A DNA stretch of 11,877 nucleotides from Sphingomonas sanxanigenens. GTDB taxonomy: Bacteria > Pseudomonadota > Alphaproteobacteria > Sphingomonadales > Sphingomonadaceae. The position numbers and the translations under genes were made by a program. Shown piece by piece: positions 1 to 5,472 of this stretch. Below the pieces are notes generated by a model that worked only from the letters and a program-made list of their open reading frames with translations, did not search any database and was not told the DNA's origin. Each line of letters opens with the position of its first letter. Position 1 is the stretch's first letter. The stretch is taken from NCBI GenBank assembly GCA_003240855.1, contig QFNN01000094.1, forward strand, positions 1 to 11,877, given 5' to 3'.

Positions 1-388
1 TGCCCTGGCTGATGCCGGCGAAGCGGCCGGTCAGTTCAGCCATGATGACTTTGGGATCGATGCCATAGGCGAGCATGTGGCCATGATCGCGGTAGCCGGT
101 GATGACCGAGTCCTTGCCCGGCTCCAGCGCCGACTGCAGGCCGACGGCCACGGCTTCCTGGCCGATATAGAGATGGCAGAAGCCGCCGATCAGCCCAAGG
201 CCGTATAGCTGGCCCGCGCGCTCCTCGAAGCGGCGGATGAGCAGCATCTGGCGGTAGAATTCGAGAAGTTCGTCCTTCGAGGCGGCATAGCGCTGCGGCT
301 CGGCCGGGCGTTCGCGGTTGGGGGCCGCCGGGACGGCCGTTTCCTTCGCGGCTTTGGGGGTCGATGCCCTGGCCAATTGGCTCTCCAT
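1..388 (-). CDS. pdhA: Pyruvate dehydrogenase E1 component, alpha subunit (5' part only)
   Basis: Only the first 129 codons are in the window; the gene continues past position 1. PdhA with PdhB forms the thiamine-diphosphate E1 heterotetramer, which decarboxylates pyruvate and transfers the acetyl group to the E2 lipoyl domain in the cytoplasm. The visible part has a variable Ala/Pro/Lys-rich head (about residues 1-38), then the family core: LLEFYRQMLLIRRFEERAGQ (41-60), the GLIGGFCHLYIGQEAVAVG region (about 65-83), and ITGYRDHGHMLAYG with the H-G-H ThDP-site motif (about 96-109). The last residues, GRFAGISQG, lie where the family continues into its glycine-rich GKGGSMHMF segment. The start is the ATG at 388; its upstream sequence has no strong Shine-Dalgarno. 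The order eno - ftsB - pdhA is common in alphaproteobacteria, so pdhB and the E2 gene probably lie further left. Identity is secure. Confidence 0.95.
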   Translation of the reverse strand, partial: MESQLARASTPKAAKETAVPAAPNRERPAEPQRYAASKDELLEFYRQMLLIRRFEERAGQLYGLGLIGGFCHLYIGQEAVAVGLQSALEPGKDSVITGYRDHGHMLAYGIDPKVIMAELTGRFAGISQG

Positions 389-419
389 ATTGCTGAGATG
401 ATTAAGGGACGCGCCATCG

Positions 420-449
420 CCTATAGGCGGCACTCGGCATGTCGTGCAA
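420..449 (-). promoter_or_regulatory. Candidate pdhA promoter
   Basis: On the minus strand TTGCAC (449-444) lies 17 bases ahead of CTATAG (426-421), inside the palindrome GCCTATAGGC (419-428). The -10 fits the alphaproteobacterial CTATA-type consensus; the -35 keeps only its TTG. A start near 414 would give a leader of about 26 bases before the pdhA ATG. It would let pdhA be expressed apart from eno-ftsB. Seen by eye only. Confidence 0.3.
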
Positions 450-476
450 CCGGTGGCGGCTGCCGTAGCGTCGCGA

Positions 477-821
477 TCAGCCCACGGGCGGGCGAACAGC
501 TTCGGAGCCGGGCTTCGCGCGCGGCGGAATCGTCCAGTTCATCGATCCTTCAAGGGTCGAATCGATCGCCCTGCCGTTCGCGTCGGCAGCGGGCTCGAAT
601 ATGGCGCGCGTCAGGATCTGGTCGCACGTCGCCTTGTCGAGCGCCGCGAATCCGCTGCCTGAGGTTACCCGGCAATTGCGCGCCTTGCCGCTCGCCAGCA
701 CCTCGACCTTGAACGAGACGGCCCCCTGCTCGTTGGCGACCAGCGACCGCGGCGGATATTCGAGCTGAACCGACAGAATCCGCGCCGCGCTGGCCACGAG
801 GATCAGGAGCGGGCCCGCCAC
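477..821 (-). CDS. Small protein with a TonB C-terminal-like domain
   Basis: A 114-residue protein, almost entirely a TonB C-terminal-type fold: YPPRSLVANEQGAVSFKVEV (22-41), then SGKARNCRV, SGFAALDKATC, and the closing FEPAADANGRAI...W pattern to about residue 96. Cys50 and Cys66 form the spaced cysteine pair seen in many sphingomonad proteins of this type. Full TonB has an N-terminal anchor and a Pro-rich periplasmic spacer; both are missing. The N-terminus is only mildly hydrophobic (about 3-17), with no positive residue before it, so neither a signal peptide nor an anchor is convincing. The start is a GTG at 821, eight bases after the ftsB stop, with a weak ribosome site; no in-frame ATG lies just upstream. 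The gene follows ftsB closely on the same strand and precedes pdhA. Export to the periplasm would be expected from the domain but is not shown. Domain call fairly sure; start and function uncertain. Confidence 0.75.
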   Translation of the reverse strand: MAGPLLILVASAARILSVQLEYPPRSLVANEQGAVSFKVEVLASGKARNCRVTSGSGFAALDKATCDQILTRAIFEPAADANGRAIDSTLEGSMNWTIPPRAKPGSEAVRPPVG

Positions 822-829
822 AGCGCCGC

Positions 830-1141
830 TCAGTTCAGCGGAATGATGATTTCGTCGGGATGAGCGACGCCGAGTTCCTTGCGAACCAGTTCGTCGACCA
901 TATCCGGATTCGCCTTCTTGGGATCAAGCAACGACGCCTTCTTGGCCAGCCCGGCCTGCTGCTTCTGCAGATCGGCGAGAACAGCCTGCCGCTTCGCAAG
1001 CGACCGGCTGTAATCGCCATAGGCCATTACCCCGTTGGGACCGACCAGCGCGTAGCCGCCGAAGAAGGCGATCACGAGCGTGCCGATCGCCGGCGCGGCC
1101 GCGGAACGGATGAGAGCCCTGATTTTCGATGACTGTGCCAC
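830..1141 (-). CDS. ftsB: Septum formation initiator FtsB/DivIC family protein
   Basis: A 103-residue bitopic inner-membrane protein. A short basic cytoplasmic head (1-12) is followed by one membrane span (about 13-33), the GPNGVMAYGDYS turn, a coiled coil (about 44-75) and a conserved tail, DELVRKELGVAHPDEIIIPLN, typical of alphaproteobacterial FtsB. FtsB joins FtsL and FtsQ in the divisome and helps trigger septal peptidoglycan synthesis by FtsWI. The start is a GTG at 1141, preceded directly by a G-rich run; the hydrophobic span begins soon after, so a later start would break the protein. It lies 43 bases downstream of eno on the same strand, a conserved pairing, and a hairpin fills most of that gap. 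Length is normal for the family. Confidence 0.9.
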   Translation of the reverse strand: MAQSSKIRALIRSAAAPAIGTLVIAFFGGYALVGPNGVMAYGDYSRSLAKRQAVLADLQKQQAGLAKKASLLDPKKANPDMVDELVRKELGVAHPDEIIIPLN

Positions 1142-1146
1142 CCCCC

Positions 1147-1178
1147 GCTTGAATCACAGCGGAGTCGCCGAATCAAGC
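1147..1178 (-). other. Stem-loop in the eno-ftsB gap
   Basis: Nine-base arms, GCTTGAATC (1147-1155) and GAATCAAGC (1170-1178), pair with one central mismatch around a 14-base loop. On the minus strand the hairpin begins 6 bases after the eno stop and ends 5 bases before the ftsB GTG, with no T-run after it. A run of five T follows it only on the plus strand (1182-1186), where no gene needs terminating. It could slow read-through, set an mRNA processing site or limit ribosome access to ftsB; these roles are inference. Confidence 0.4.
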
Positions 1179-1184
1179 CCGTTT

Positions 1185-2459
1185 TTAGCGGAGAATCGTG
1201 CGGCCAGCGTAACGAGCGACGTCGCCCAGTTCTTCCTCGATGCGGATCAACTGGTTATATTTCGCAAGCCGGTCCGAACGCGCGAGGCTGCCCGTCTTGA
1301 TCTGCCCGCAATTGGTCGCGACGGCGAGGTCGGCGATCGTCGAATCCTCGGTCTCGCCCGAACGGTGCGACATCACGGCGGTGTATGAAGCGCGCTGCGC
1401 GATGCTCACGGCTTCCAGCGTCTCGGTCAGCGTGCCGATCTGGTTGACCTTCACCAGCAGCGAGTTGGCAAGCCCCTGCGCGATGCCGTCCGAAAGCCGC
1501 TTGGGATTGGTCACGAACAGATCGTCGCCGACCAGTTGGACCTTGCCGCCAATCTTGTCGGTCAGCAGCTTCCAGCCTTCATAATCATCCTCAGCCATGC
1601 CGTCCTCGATCGAGAAGATCGGGTAGCGGGCGGCTAGATCGGCAAGATAATCGGCCATTTCGGCGGGCGAGAGCGTCTTGCCTTCGCCTGTCATCGCATA
1701 GGCGCCATTCTTGAAAAACTCGGTCGAGGCGCAATCGAGCGCGAGCATCACGTCGTCGCCCGGCGTGTACCCGGCCTTCTCGATCGACTGCATGATGAAA
1801 TCGATCGCGTCGGTCGTTGAACCGAGATTAGGCGCAAAACCGCCCTCGTCGCCCACCGCCGTCGCAAGTCCCTTGTCGTGGAGCGCGCCCTTCAGCGTGT
1901 GGAAGATCTCCGAGCCATAGCGCACCGCCTCGGCCAGCGTCGGCGCGCCGACGGGGACGATCATGAACTCCTGAAAATCGATCGGATTGTCGGCATGCGC
2001 GCCGCCGTTGATGATGTTCATCATCGGCACCGGCAGCACATGCGCAGAAACCCCGCCGACATAACGGTACAGCGGCAATCCGCGCGCGTCGGCCGCCGCC
2101 TTGGCGACGGCTAGGCTGACGCCCAGGATCGCGTTCGCGCCCAGCCGCCCCTTATTGTCGGTGCCGTCGAGCGCGATCAGCGCGGCGTCGACCTCGCCCT
2201 GATCCTCGGCGTCGAAACCGAGCACGGCGTCCGCGATCTCGCCATTCACCGCGTCGACCGCGGCCTGCACGCCTTTGCCCAGCCAGCGCTTCTTGTCGCC
2301 GTCGCGCTTCTCAACTGCCTCGAACGCTCCGGTCGAGGCCCCCGAGGGGACCGCCGCACGGCCGAAGCTGCCGTCCTCAAGCGAAACGTCGACTTCGACG
2401 GTCGGGTTACCCCGGCTATCGACGATCTGACGGGCATGAATGTCGAGAATGGCGGTCAT
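1185..2459 (-). CDS. eno: Enolase (phosphopyruvate hydratase)
   Basis: A 424-residue enolase, normal length, which interconverts 2-phosphoglycerate and phosphoenolpyruvate in the cytoplasm. The N-terminal domain opens with ARQIVDSRGNPTVEVDV (9-25) and has the PSGASTGAFEA mobile loop (38-48). The barrel domain shows SIEDGM (283-288), LLVKVNQIGTLTET (334-347, the family signature) and MSHRSGETEDSTIADLAVA (363-381). By alignment to the well-studied enzymes, the Mg ligands are Asp242, Glu285 and Asp312, and the catalytic residues are Glu205 (in GDEGG), Lys337 and Lys388; all are present. The start is the ATG at 2459, behind a clear AGGGAAG site; the open frame extends upstream, but that part matches nothing in the family. 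Downstream lies ftsB. Upstream is a divergent promoter region with a candidate promoter and a palindrome. No sign of damage or transfer. Confidence 0.98.
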   Translation of the reverse strand: MTAILDIHARQIVDSRGNPTVEVDVSLEDGSFGRAAVPSGASTGAFEAVEKRDGDKKRWLGKGVQAAVDAVNGEIADAVLGFDAEDQGEVDAALIALDGTDNKGRLGANAILGVSLAVAKAAADARGLPLYRYVGGVSAHVLPVPMMNIINGGAHADNPIDFQEFMIVPVGAPTLAEAVRYGSEIFHTLKGALHDKGLATAVGDEGGFAPNLGSTTDAIDFIMQSIEKAGYTPGDDVMLALDCASTEFFKNGAYAMTGEGKTLSPAEMADYLADLAARYPIFSIEDGMAEDDYEGWKLLTDKIGGKVQLVGDDLFVTNPKRLSDGIAQGLANSLLVKVNQIGTLTETLEAVSIAQRASYTAVMSHRSGETEDSTIADLAVATNCGQIKTGSLARSDRLAKYNQLIRIEEELGDVARYAGRTILR

Positions 2460-2491
2460 CGGCTGCTTCCCTGGTGGACTGAACGTGGGCT

Positions 2492-2511
2492 GCGCTCTAT
2501 CGATGGAGCGC
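2492..2511. repeat. Near-perfect 20-base palindrome in the eno / stress-cluster divergent region
   Basis: GCGCTCTATC is followed directly by GATGGAGCGC; the halves are reverse complements except for one pair. It covers the candidate eno -10 and lies about 13 bases upstream of the GGAAC motif of the plus-strand cluster. Its position and two-fold symmetry resemble a dimeric-repressor operator, but no regulator is identified. Confidence 0.45.
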
Positions 2512-2522
2512 GCGCGAGGCAA
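2494..2522 (-). promoter_or_regulatory. Candidate eno promoter
   Basis: On the minus strand TTGCCT (2522-2517), a 17-base spacer and TAGAGC (2499-2494) make a weak sigma-70-like match; the -10 is the poorer half. Transcription from about 2487 would give a leader of about 28 bases to the eno ATG. The -10 lies inside the 20-base palindrome at 2492-2511. Confidence 0.3.
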
Positions 2523-2523
2523 T

Positions 2524-2549
2524 GGAACCCGCAGGCGACGGCGACTGTT
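2524..2549 (+). promoter_or_regulatory. Candidate EcfG (general stress sigma factor) promoter
   Basis: GGAAC (2524-2528), 17 bases, then TGTT (2546-2549). The reported EcfG-type consensus of alphaproteobacteria is GGAAC, 16-17 bases, CGTT; here the first base of the -10 differs. A start near 2555 would give a leader of about 32 bases with GGAGGA ahead of the ATG at 2588. It would drive the whole plus-strand cluster. E. coli relatives yqjD and elaB are known to be stationary-phase (RpoS) genes, which supports the idea by analogy. Confidence 0.45.
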
Positions 2550-2587
2550 GTGTGCGCGATACAGTTCGCGCCAATGGAGGAATCGAG

Positions 2588-3121
2588 ATGACCGACGAGA
2601 CCAGCAAAACCGCGCCGATCGCCGGCGAAGCCTCCAAGCCGGTCAAGAAGGCGCCTGTCCGCAAGGCTCCCGCCAGCGCCAAGCCCGCGACAAAGAGCGT
2701 CGCCGCCGCAAAGAAATCCGTGGTTGCGCAGCCCGCCGAATCCGCTGTCCCCACCGCCACCGGCAAGGTCCGCGAGGAAGCCGCGCGCCTGACGGGCGAG
2801 GCGGCCGGCAAAGCGAAAAGCTATGCCGTGCAGGGCAAGGAACGCGCGAGCGAAGCGCTCGACACGGTCGCCAAGCTGGTCAACGACGCCGCAGTTCAGG
2901 TCGACGCCAAGGTCGGCGATCAATATGGCCGCTACGCCCGCGTCGCCGCCGACAGCCTTTCGGGATTCGCGGCCAATCTGCGCAGGAAGGATGTCGACGA
3001 GCTGCTGGGCGACGCCCGCGATCTGGTCCGCAAGAGCCCGGCCGTCGCGATCGGCGCGGCTGCGGCGATCGGCTTCGTCATCGCGCGGCTGGTGAAGGCT
3101 GGCGGCTCGAACAAGGCCTGA
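2588..3121 (+). CDS. YqjD/ElaB (DUF883)-like C-tail-anchored membrane protein with Lys/Ala/Pro-rich head
   Basis: A 177-residue protein of three parts. Residues 1-50 are rich in Lys, Ala and Pro, with histone-H1-like repeats such as KKAPVRKAPASAKPATK. Residues 58-148 are charged, Ala-rich and predicted to be long amphipathic helix. Residues 151-168 (PAVAIGAAAAIGFVIARL) form one C-terminal membrane span. This layout matches E. coli YqjD and ElaB, inner-membrane proteins reported to bind ribosomes in stationary phase; the basic head is unusual and could bind RNA, DNA or anionic lipid (inference). The start is the ATG at 2588, behind a strong GGAGGA; the frame is open from 2522, but no ribosome site supports that. 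It is the first gene of a plus-strand cluster, 13 bases ahead of a YqjE-like gene, the same order as yqjD-yqjE in E. coli. A phasin-like role is an alternative. Confidence 0.75.
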   Translation: MTDETSKTAPIAGEASKPVKKAPVRKAPASAKPATKSVAAAKKSVVAQPAESAVPTATGKVREEAARLTGEAAGKAKSYAVQGKERASEALDTVAKLVNDAAVQVDAKVGDQYGRYARVAADSLSGFAANLRRKDVDELLGDARDLVRKSPAVAIGAAAAIGFVIARLVKAGGSNKA

Positions 3122-3134
3122 ACGGAGCCGGGGG

Positions 3135-3503
3135 GTGGAGCGCATCGACAAGCCTGACCCCGACGAACGTCCCGACGCCCAGCCGGTCGGCTCGCTGTTC
3201 GGCGAGCTGATCGAAGATGTCGAGGGCTTCGTCCGGGCCGAACTCAAGCTCCAGCGCGCAAAGCTGGTCGCACGCCTCGTCGAATCGCGCACCGCCGTCG
3301 CGATGCTCGTCGTCGCGGCAATCCTCGGACTCGCCACCGTGACGACCCTGCTCGTCGGCATCGTGCTGGCGCTCTCGCCTCTCGTCGGCCCGCTCGGGGC
3401 GGCCGCGATCGTCGCCATCGCCGGCGTGGGGATCGCCGTCCTTCTTGTCTCCATCGCGCTTCGCAAGCTGGACAAGGCGACGCGCATCGGTGAAGCGCCA
3501 TGA
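3135..3503 (+). CDS. YqjE / holin-X family two-span membrane protein
   Basis: A 122-residue protein: acidic, Pro-rich head (1-17), an amphipathic helix GSLFGELIEDVEGFVRAELKLQRAKL (19-44), then two membrane spans (about 54-79 and 86-108) joined by a SPLVGPLG turn, and a short basic tail. This is the pattern of the PF07332 group (annotated as phage holin family, YqjE in E. coli). Despite the family name, nothing phage-like lies nearby, and a lytic role is unlikely. The amphipathic helix may lie on the cytoplasmic membrane face and contact the neighbouring helical proteins (inference). The start is a GTG at 3135 with an AGCCGGGGG purine-rich lead. Its TGA overlaps the next gene's ATG (ATGA at 3500), so the two are probably translated together. 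Function unknown. Confidence 0.8.
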   Translation: MERIDKPDPDERPDAQPVGSLFGELIEDVEGFVRAELKLQRAKLVARLVESRTAVAMLVVAAILGLATVTTLLVGIVLALSPLVGPLGAAAIVAIAGVGIAVLLVSIALRKLDKATRIGEAP

Positions 3504-3988
3504 GCAAAAGCAAATATGACCTTGAGCGCGCCGAAGCCGAATCGGCGGCCGCGCGTGCGCAGCTCACCGCAACGATGGTTCGCATCCAGAAGCGCTTTCA
3601 CCCGCAGACGCTGATGCTCGAGGCCGGGCGCGAATTGCGGCAATGGGGCGCCGGTCTCGTCAATGACGGCGTCGAAACGGCGCGCCGCAATCCCGGGGCC
3701 ACGGCCGCGCTGCTTGCCGCCGCAGCCGCCTGGCTGCTGCGCAAGCCACTGATAAAACGCGCCGCGCGGCTGTTCGGCTTCCACGATGCAACCCAATTGA
3801 GTCCCGATGAGTTGATCGCCAGGGCGATCAGCGCCGCGGCCGCCCGCGCCCCGGCAAGCGAACCAGCAAGGAGCAGCAAGAATGAGCGACGACCTCGTGC
3901 CCGAAAAGGCGGCCCTGCGCGACAAGGCGGCGCAGAAGCTGGAACAGGCGAAGGCGGCGGCGCGGGAAAAGACGACGCACGCGCGTGA
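3500..3988 (+). CDS. DUF3618 family single-span membrane protein, with suspect C-terminal tail
   Basis: A 162-residue protein. Residues 7-48 match the DUF3618 pattern (LERAEAESAAARAQLTATMV, then RFHPQTLMLEAGRELR), probably a helical pair on the cytoplasmic side. One membrane span follows (about 67-81, ATAALLAAAAAWLLR), then a basic linker and a helical segment to about residue 115. Family members commonly sit beside YqjD/YqjE-like genes, as here. The start at 3500 overlaps the previous stop as ATGA. The oddity is the end: residues 128-162 run out of frame through the first 107 bases of the next gene. That tail is a Gly/Arg/Ala low-complexity stretch in which I count 16 of 35 codons ending in G or C, against 31 of 35 for the other frame. 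A frameshift near 3841-3880, or an unconserved read-through tail, explains this better than selection. The first 127 residues look genuine. Confidence 0.75.
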   Translation: MSKSKYDLERAEAESAAARAQLTATMVRIQKRFHPQTLMLEAGRELRQWGAGLVNDGVETARRNPGATAALLAAAAAWLLRKPLIKRAARLFGFHDATQLSPDELIARAISAAAARAPASEPARSSKNERRPRARKGGPARQGGAEAGTGEGGGAGKDDARA

Positions 3989-4373
3989 GCGCGTCGCGAC
4001 GGCCTACGCCAGCACCAAACGCACGGCCGAAACCGCGCGCGAGCGTACCGCCGCAGGCATCGAGCAGAACCCGCTCGCGATCGTCGTCGGCGGTCTGGCG
4101 ATCGGCGCAATCGCGGCGTCTTTGCTGCCCCGCACACAAAAGGAAACCAGGGTGCTCGGCCCCGTCGGCAAGCGCATTCGCGGCGCGGCTGCGGACGCTG
4201 TGAAAGCCGCGCGCACGGCAGGCGGCGAGACGCTGGATTCGCTCGGCGTGAATGGCTCCGCCGCGCGCGCCGAAGCTAACCGGCTGGTGCAGAGCGCGAT
4301 CAGCGCAGTGACCCAGGCCGGCGAGGCCGCTGTAAAAAGCGCGCGCGATTCAGCGAAAAAGAAGGGTGAATGA
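3882..4373 (+). CDS. Single-span helical membrane protein (YqjD/YtxH-like), function unknown
   Basis: A 163-residue protein. Residues 1-58 form a highly charged Ala/Lys/Glu/Arg helix (KAALRDKAAQKLEQAKAAAR), probably coiled coil. A single membrane span follows an NPLA motif (about 62-82), ending in LLPRTQKE. The C-terminal half (88-163) is again Ala-rich and charged, with LGPVGKRIRGAAADAVKAA and a Lys-rich end. The two helical arms would therefore lie on opposite sides of the membrane, or the span is a hairpin. The NPLA-GGLAIGAIAA span resembles those of YqjD/DUF883 proteins, but family membership was not tested. The start at 3882 has a good AAGGAG site. Codon use favours this frame over the overlapping DUF3618 tail, so this start is trusted. 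Its TGA overlaps an alternative start of the next gene. Confidence 0.75.
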   Translation: MSDDLVPEKAALRDKAAQKLEQAKAAAREKTTHARERVATAYASTKRTAETARERTAAGIEQNPLAIVVGGLAIGAIAASLLPRTQKETRVLGPVGKRIRGAAADAVKAARTAGGETLDSLGVNGSAARAEANRLVQSAISAVTQAGEAAVKSARDSAKKKGE

Positions 4374-4438
4374 CGCTACTGCCCTTGCGGTTCCCGGCCG
4401 GCGGGCGCATAGGCGACCAGAAACTGCAGGACCAGACG

Positions 4439-4681
4439 ATGAGCAAACTTCATCTCGTGTTCGGCGGCCGCGTTCGTGACCCCCGGACTCTCGATTTCGA
4501 CGATCTCAGCACCATCAACGTCATCGGCATTTTTCCCGATTACAAAACGGCGGAAGAGGCCTGGCGTGCTGCAGCGCAGCGCACGGTTGACGATGCCGAA
4601 ATGAAATATGTGGTGGTTCACCTCCACCGCCTTCTCGAGCCCGATCTGCTCGCGCCGCCGCCCGAAGCCGAATCGCTCTAG
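4439..4681 (+). CDS. DUF4170 family small soluble protein
   Basis: An 80-residue protein of the DUF4170 type: it opens with KLHLVFGGRVRDP (3-15), has GIFPDYKTAEEAWRAAAQ (about 29-46), then TVDDAEMKYVVVHLHRLLEP, which is the family hallmark. No membrane segment or signal is visible, so it is probably cytoplasmic; its biochemical role is not known to me. I chose the ATG at 4439 because family similarity begins there and CAGGA sits 8 bases ahead. An alternative ATG at 4370, coupled to the previous stop as ATGA and behind GAAGGG, would add 23 residues without family likeness. It is the last gene of the plus-strand cluster and may belong to it only by position. Its TAG stop shares the tetramer CTAG with the stop of the convergent phosphotransferase gene. 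Confidence 0.85.
   Translation: MSKLHLVFGGRVRDPRTLDFDDLSTINVIGIFPDYKTAEEAWRAAAQRTVDDAEMKYVVVHLHRLLEPDLLAPPPEAESL
4678..4681. other. Shared CTAG stop tetramer between convergent genes
   Basis: The palindrome CTAG provides TAG to the DUF4170 gene (4679-4681, plus) and TAG to the phosphotransferase gene (4680-4678, minus). No space for an intergenic terminator remains, so each transcript must run into the other gene. Confidence 0.95.
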
Positions 4682-5472
4682 AAAAACTCGTCGAGGCAAA
4701 GATGGAAGGCGATGCGTGAAGCGTCGCCGCCATCTTCGACGCCATAGGCGCGCAGGAACGCCGCCTGCATGTCCGGCCCGCGCTCGCCCCCGTGCGCGCC
4801 GAGGTTGGACCACATGATCGCCAGATCCTGATAGGGATCGGCCCGGCCAAGACGTCCCACGTCGATCAGCCCGGTCGCGCGTCCGTCCGCGAACAGGATG
4901 TTGCCCAGCGAATAATCGCCATGGGTGACGACCGCCGCACCGCATGGATGCGGCAGGCCGTCGAGTTTCTCCCATAATCGCTCTACATCCCAACCCTCGT
5001 GCGCGGCGTCGAAATCCTCGGCATCGACCAGACCCAGATCGACATTGCGTCGCGCCGCGCGCATCCGCAGTGCATGGCCGGCGTCGAACGGGCAGTCGTC
5101 GATGGCCAGATCGTGCAGCCGGCGGAGCATCTGCCCCGCCTCGCGTGCGAGCGTCGCCATATCGGCCACGCCAGCCTCGATCAGCGCATCTCCGGTCTCG
5201 CCCGCCACCGCGTCGGTCAGCAGCCAGGCGGCCTTTTCGGCGCACAGGAAGAAACGAAGCGCTGGCGAGGGGAATCGCCGGTTGAGCCAGCGCAGGCGCA
5301 ACGCCTCGTCGGCGATGTCATCCGCAACGCGCCCTTCGCCATATTTCAGGAAAAGCGAGGTCGCGCCGGGCCGCTTATAGCAGGCAATCCGTCCTCCGGA
5401 CTCGCCGCCCTCGTGCGCCTCGGCGTCATAGTCAGAGACCAGTTCAGCCAGCGCCGGCGGCAGCGGGATCAT
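4678..5472 (-). CDS. APH(3')-like aminoglycoside phosphotransferase family protein
   Basis: A 264-residue kinase-fold protein, the usual length of APH(3') enzymes, which transfer ATP's terminal phosphate to the 3'-hydroxyl of aminoglycosides such as kanamycin. Visible features in order: Lys43 (FLKYG) and Glu56 (ADEALRL) as the likely ATP-site pair, WLLTDAVAGE in the hinge region (83-92), the catalytic loop HGDYSLGN (184-191) with Asp186 and Asn191, the metal-binding Asp204 in IDVGRLGRADPYQDLA, and the closing LDEFF, characteristic of the APH(3') group. No key residue is missing. The start at 5472 overlaps the rhomboid stop as ATGA, so translation is probably coupled. GC-rich codon use matches its neighbours, with no mobile element beside it, which suggests a resident chromosomal gene and not a recent acquisition. 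The natural substrate could be another small molecule; resistance is possible but not shown. Confidence 0.85.
   Translation of the reverse strand: MIPLPPALAELVSDYDAEAHEGGESGGRIACYKRPGATSLFLKYGEGRVADDIADEALRLRWLNRRFPSPALRFFLCAEKAAWLLTDAVAGETGDALIEAGVADMATLAREAGQMLRRLHDLAIDDCPFDAGHALRMRAARRNVDLGLVDAEDFDAAHEGWDVERLWEKLDGLPHPCGAAVVTHGDYSLGNILFADGRATGLIDVGRLGRADPYQDLAIMWSNLGAHGGERGPDMQAAFLRAYGVEDGGDASRIAFHLCLDEFF

Noticed and set aside
446..463. Six-base-arm hairpin between the TonB-domain gene and pdhA as a terminator
   Set aside because: The arms are short with one G-U pair, no T-run follows, and it overlaps the candidate pdhA -35, so chance is as likely.
3135..3503. Reading the holin-family protein as part of a prophage or lysis cassette
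   Set aside because: No phage, endolysin or integrase gene is nearby, and the neighbours match the chromosomal yqjD-yqjE type arrangement.
2456..3925. A 489-codon open frame on the minus strand opposite the plus-strand cluster
   Set aside because: It shows no recognisable motif. The plus-strand frames have ribosome sites, ATGA junctions and family-like membrane spans, so this is a shadow.
4370..4438. N-terminal extension of the DUF4170 protein from the ATG at 4370
   Set aside because: DUF4170 likeness begins at the ATG at 4439, which has its own ribosome site. The 4370 start remains possible because it is coupled to the previous stop.
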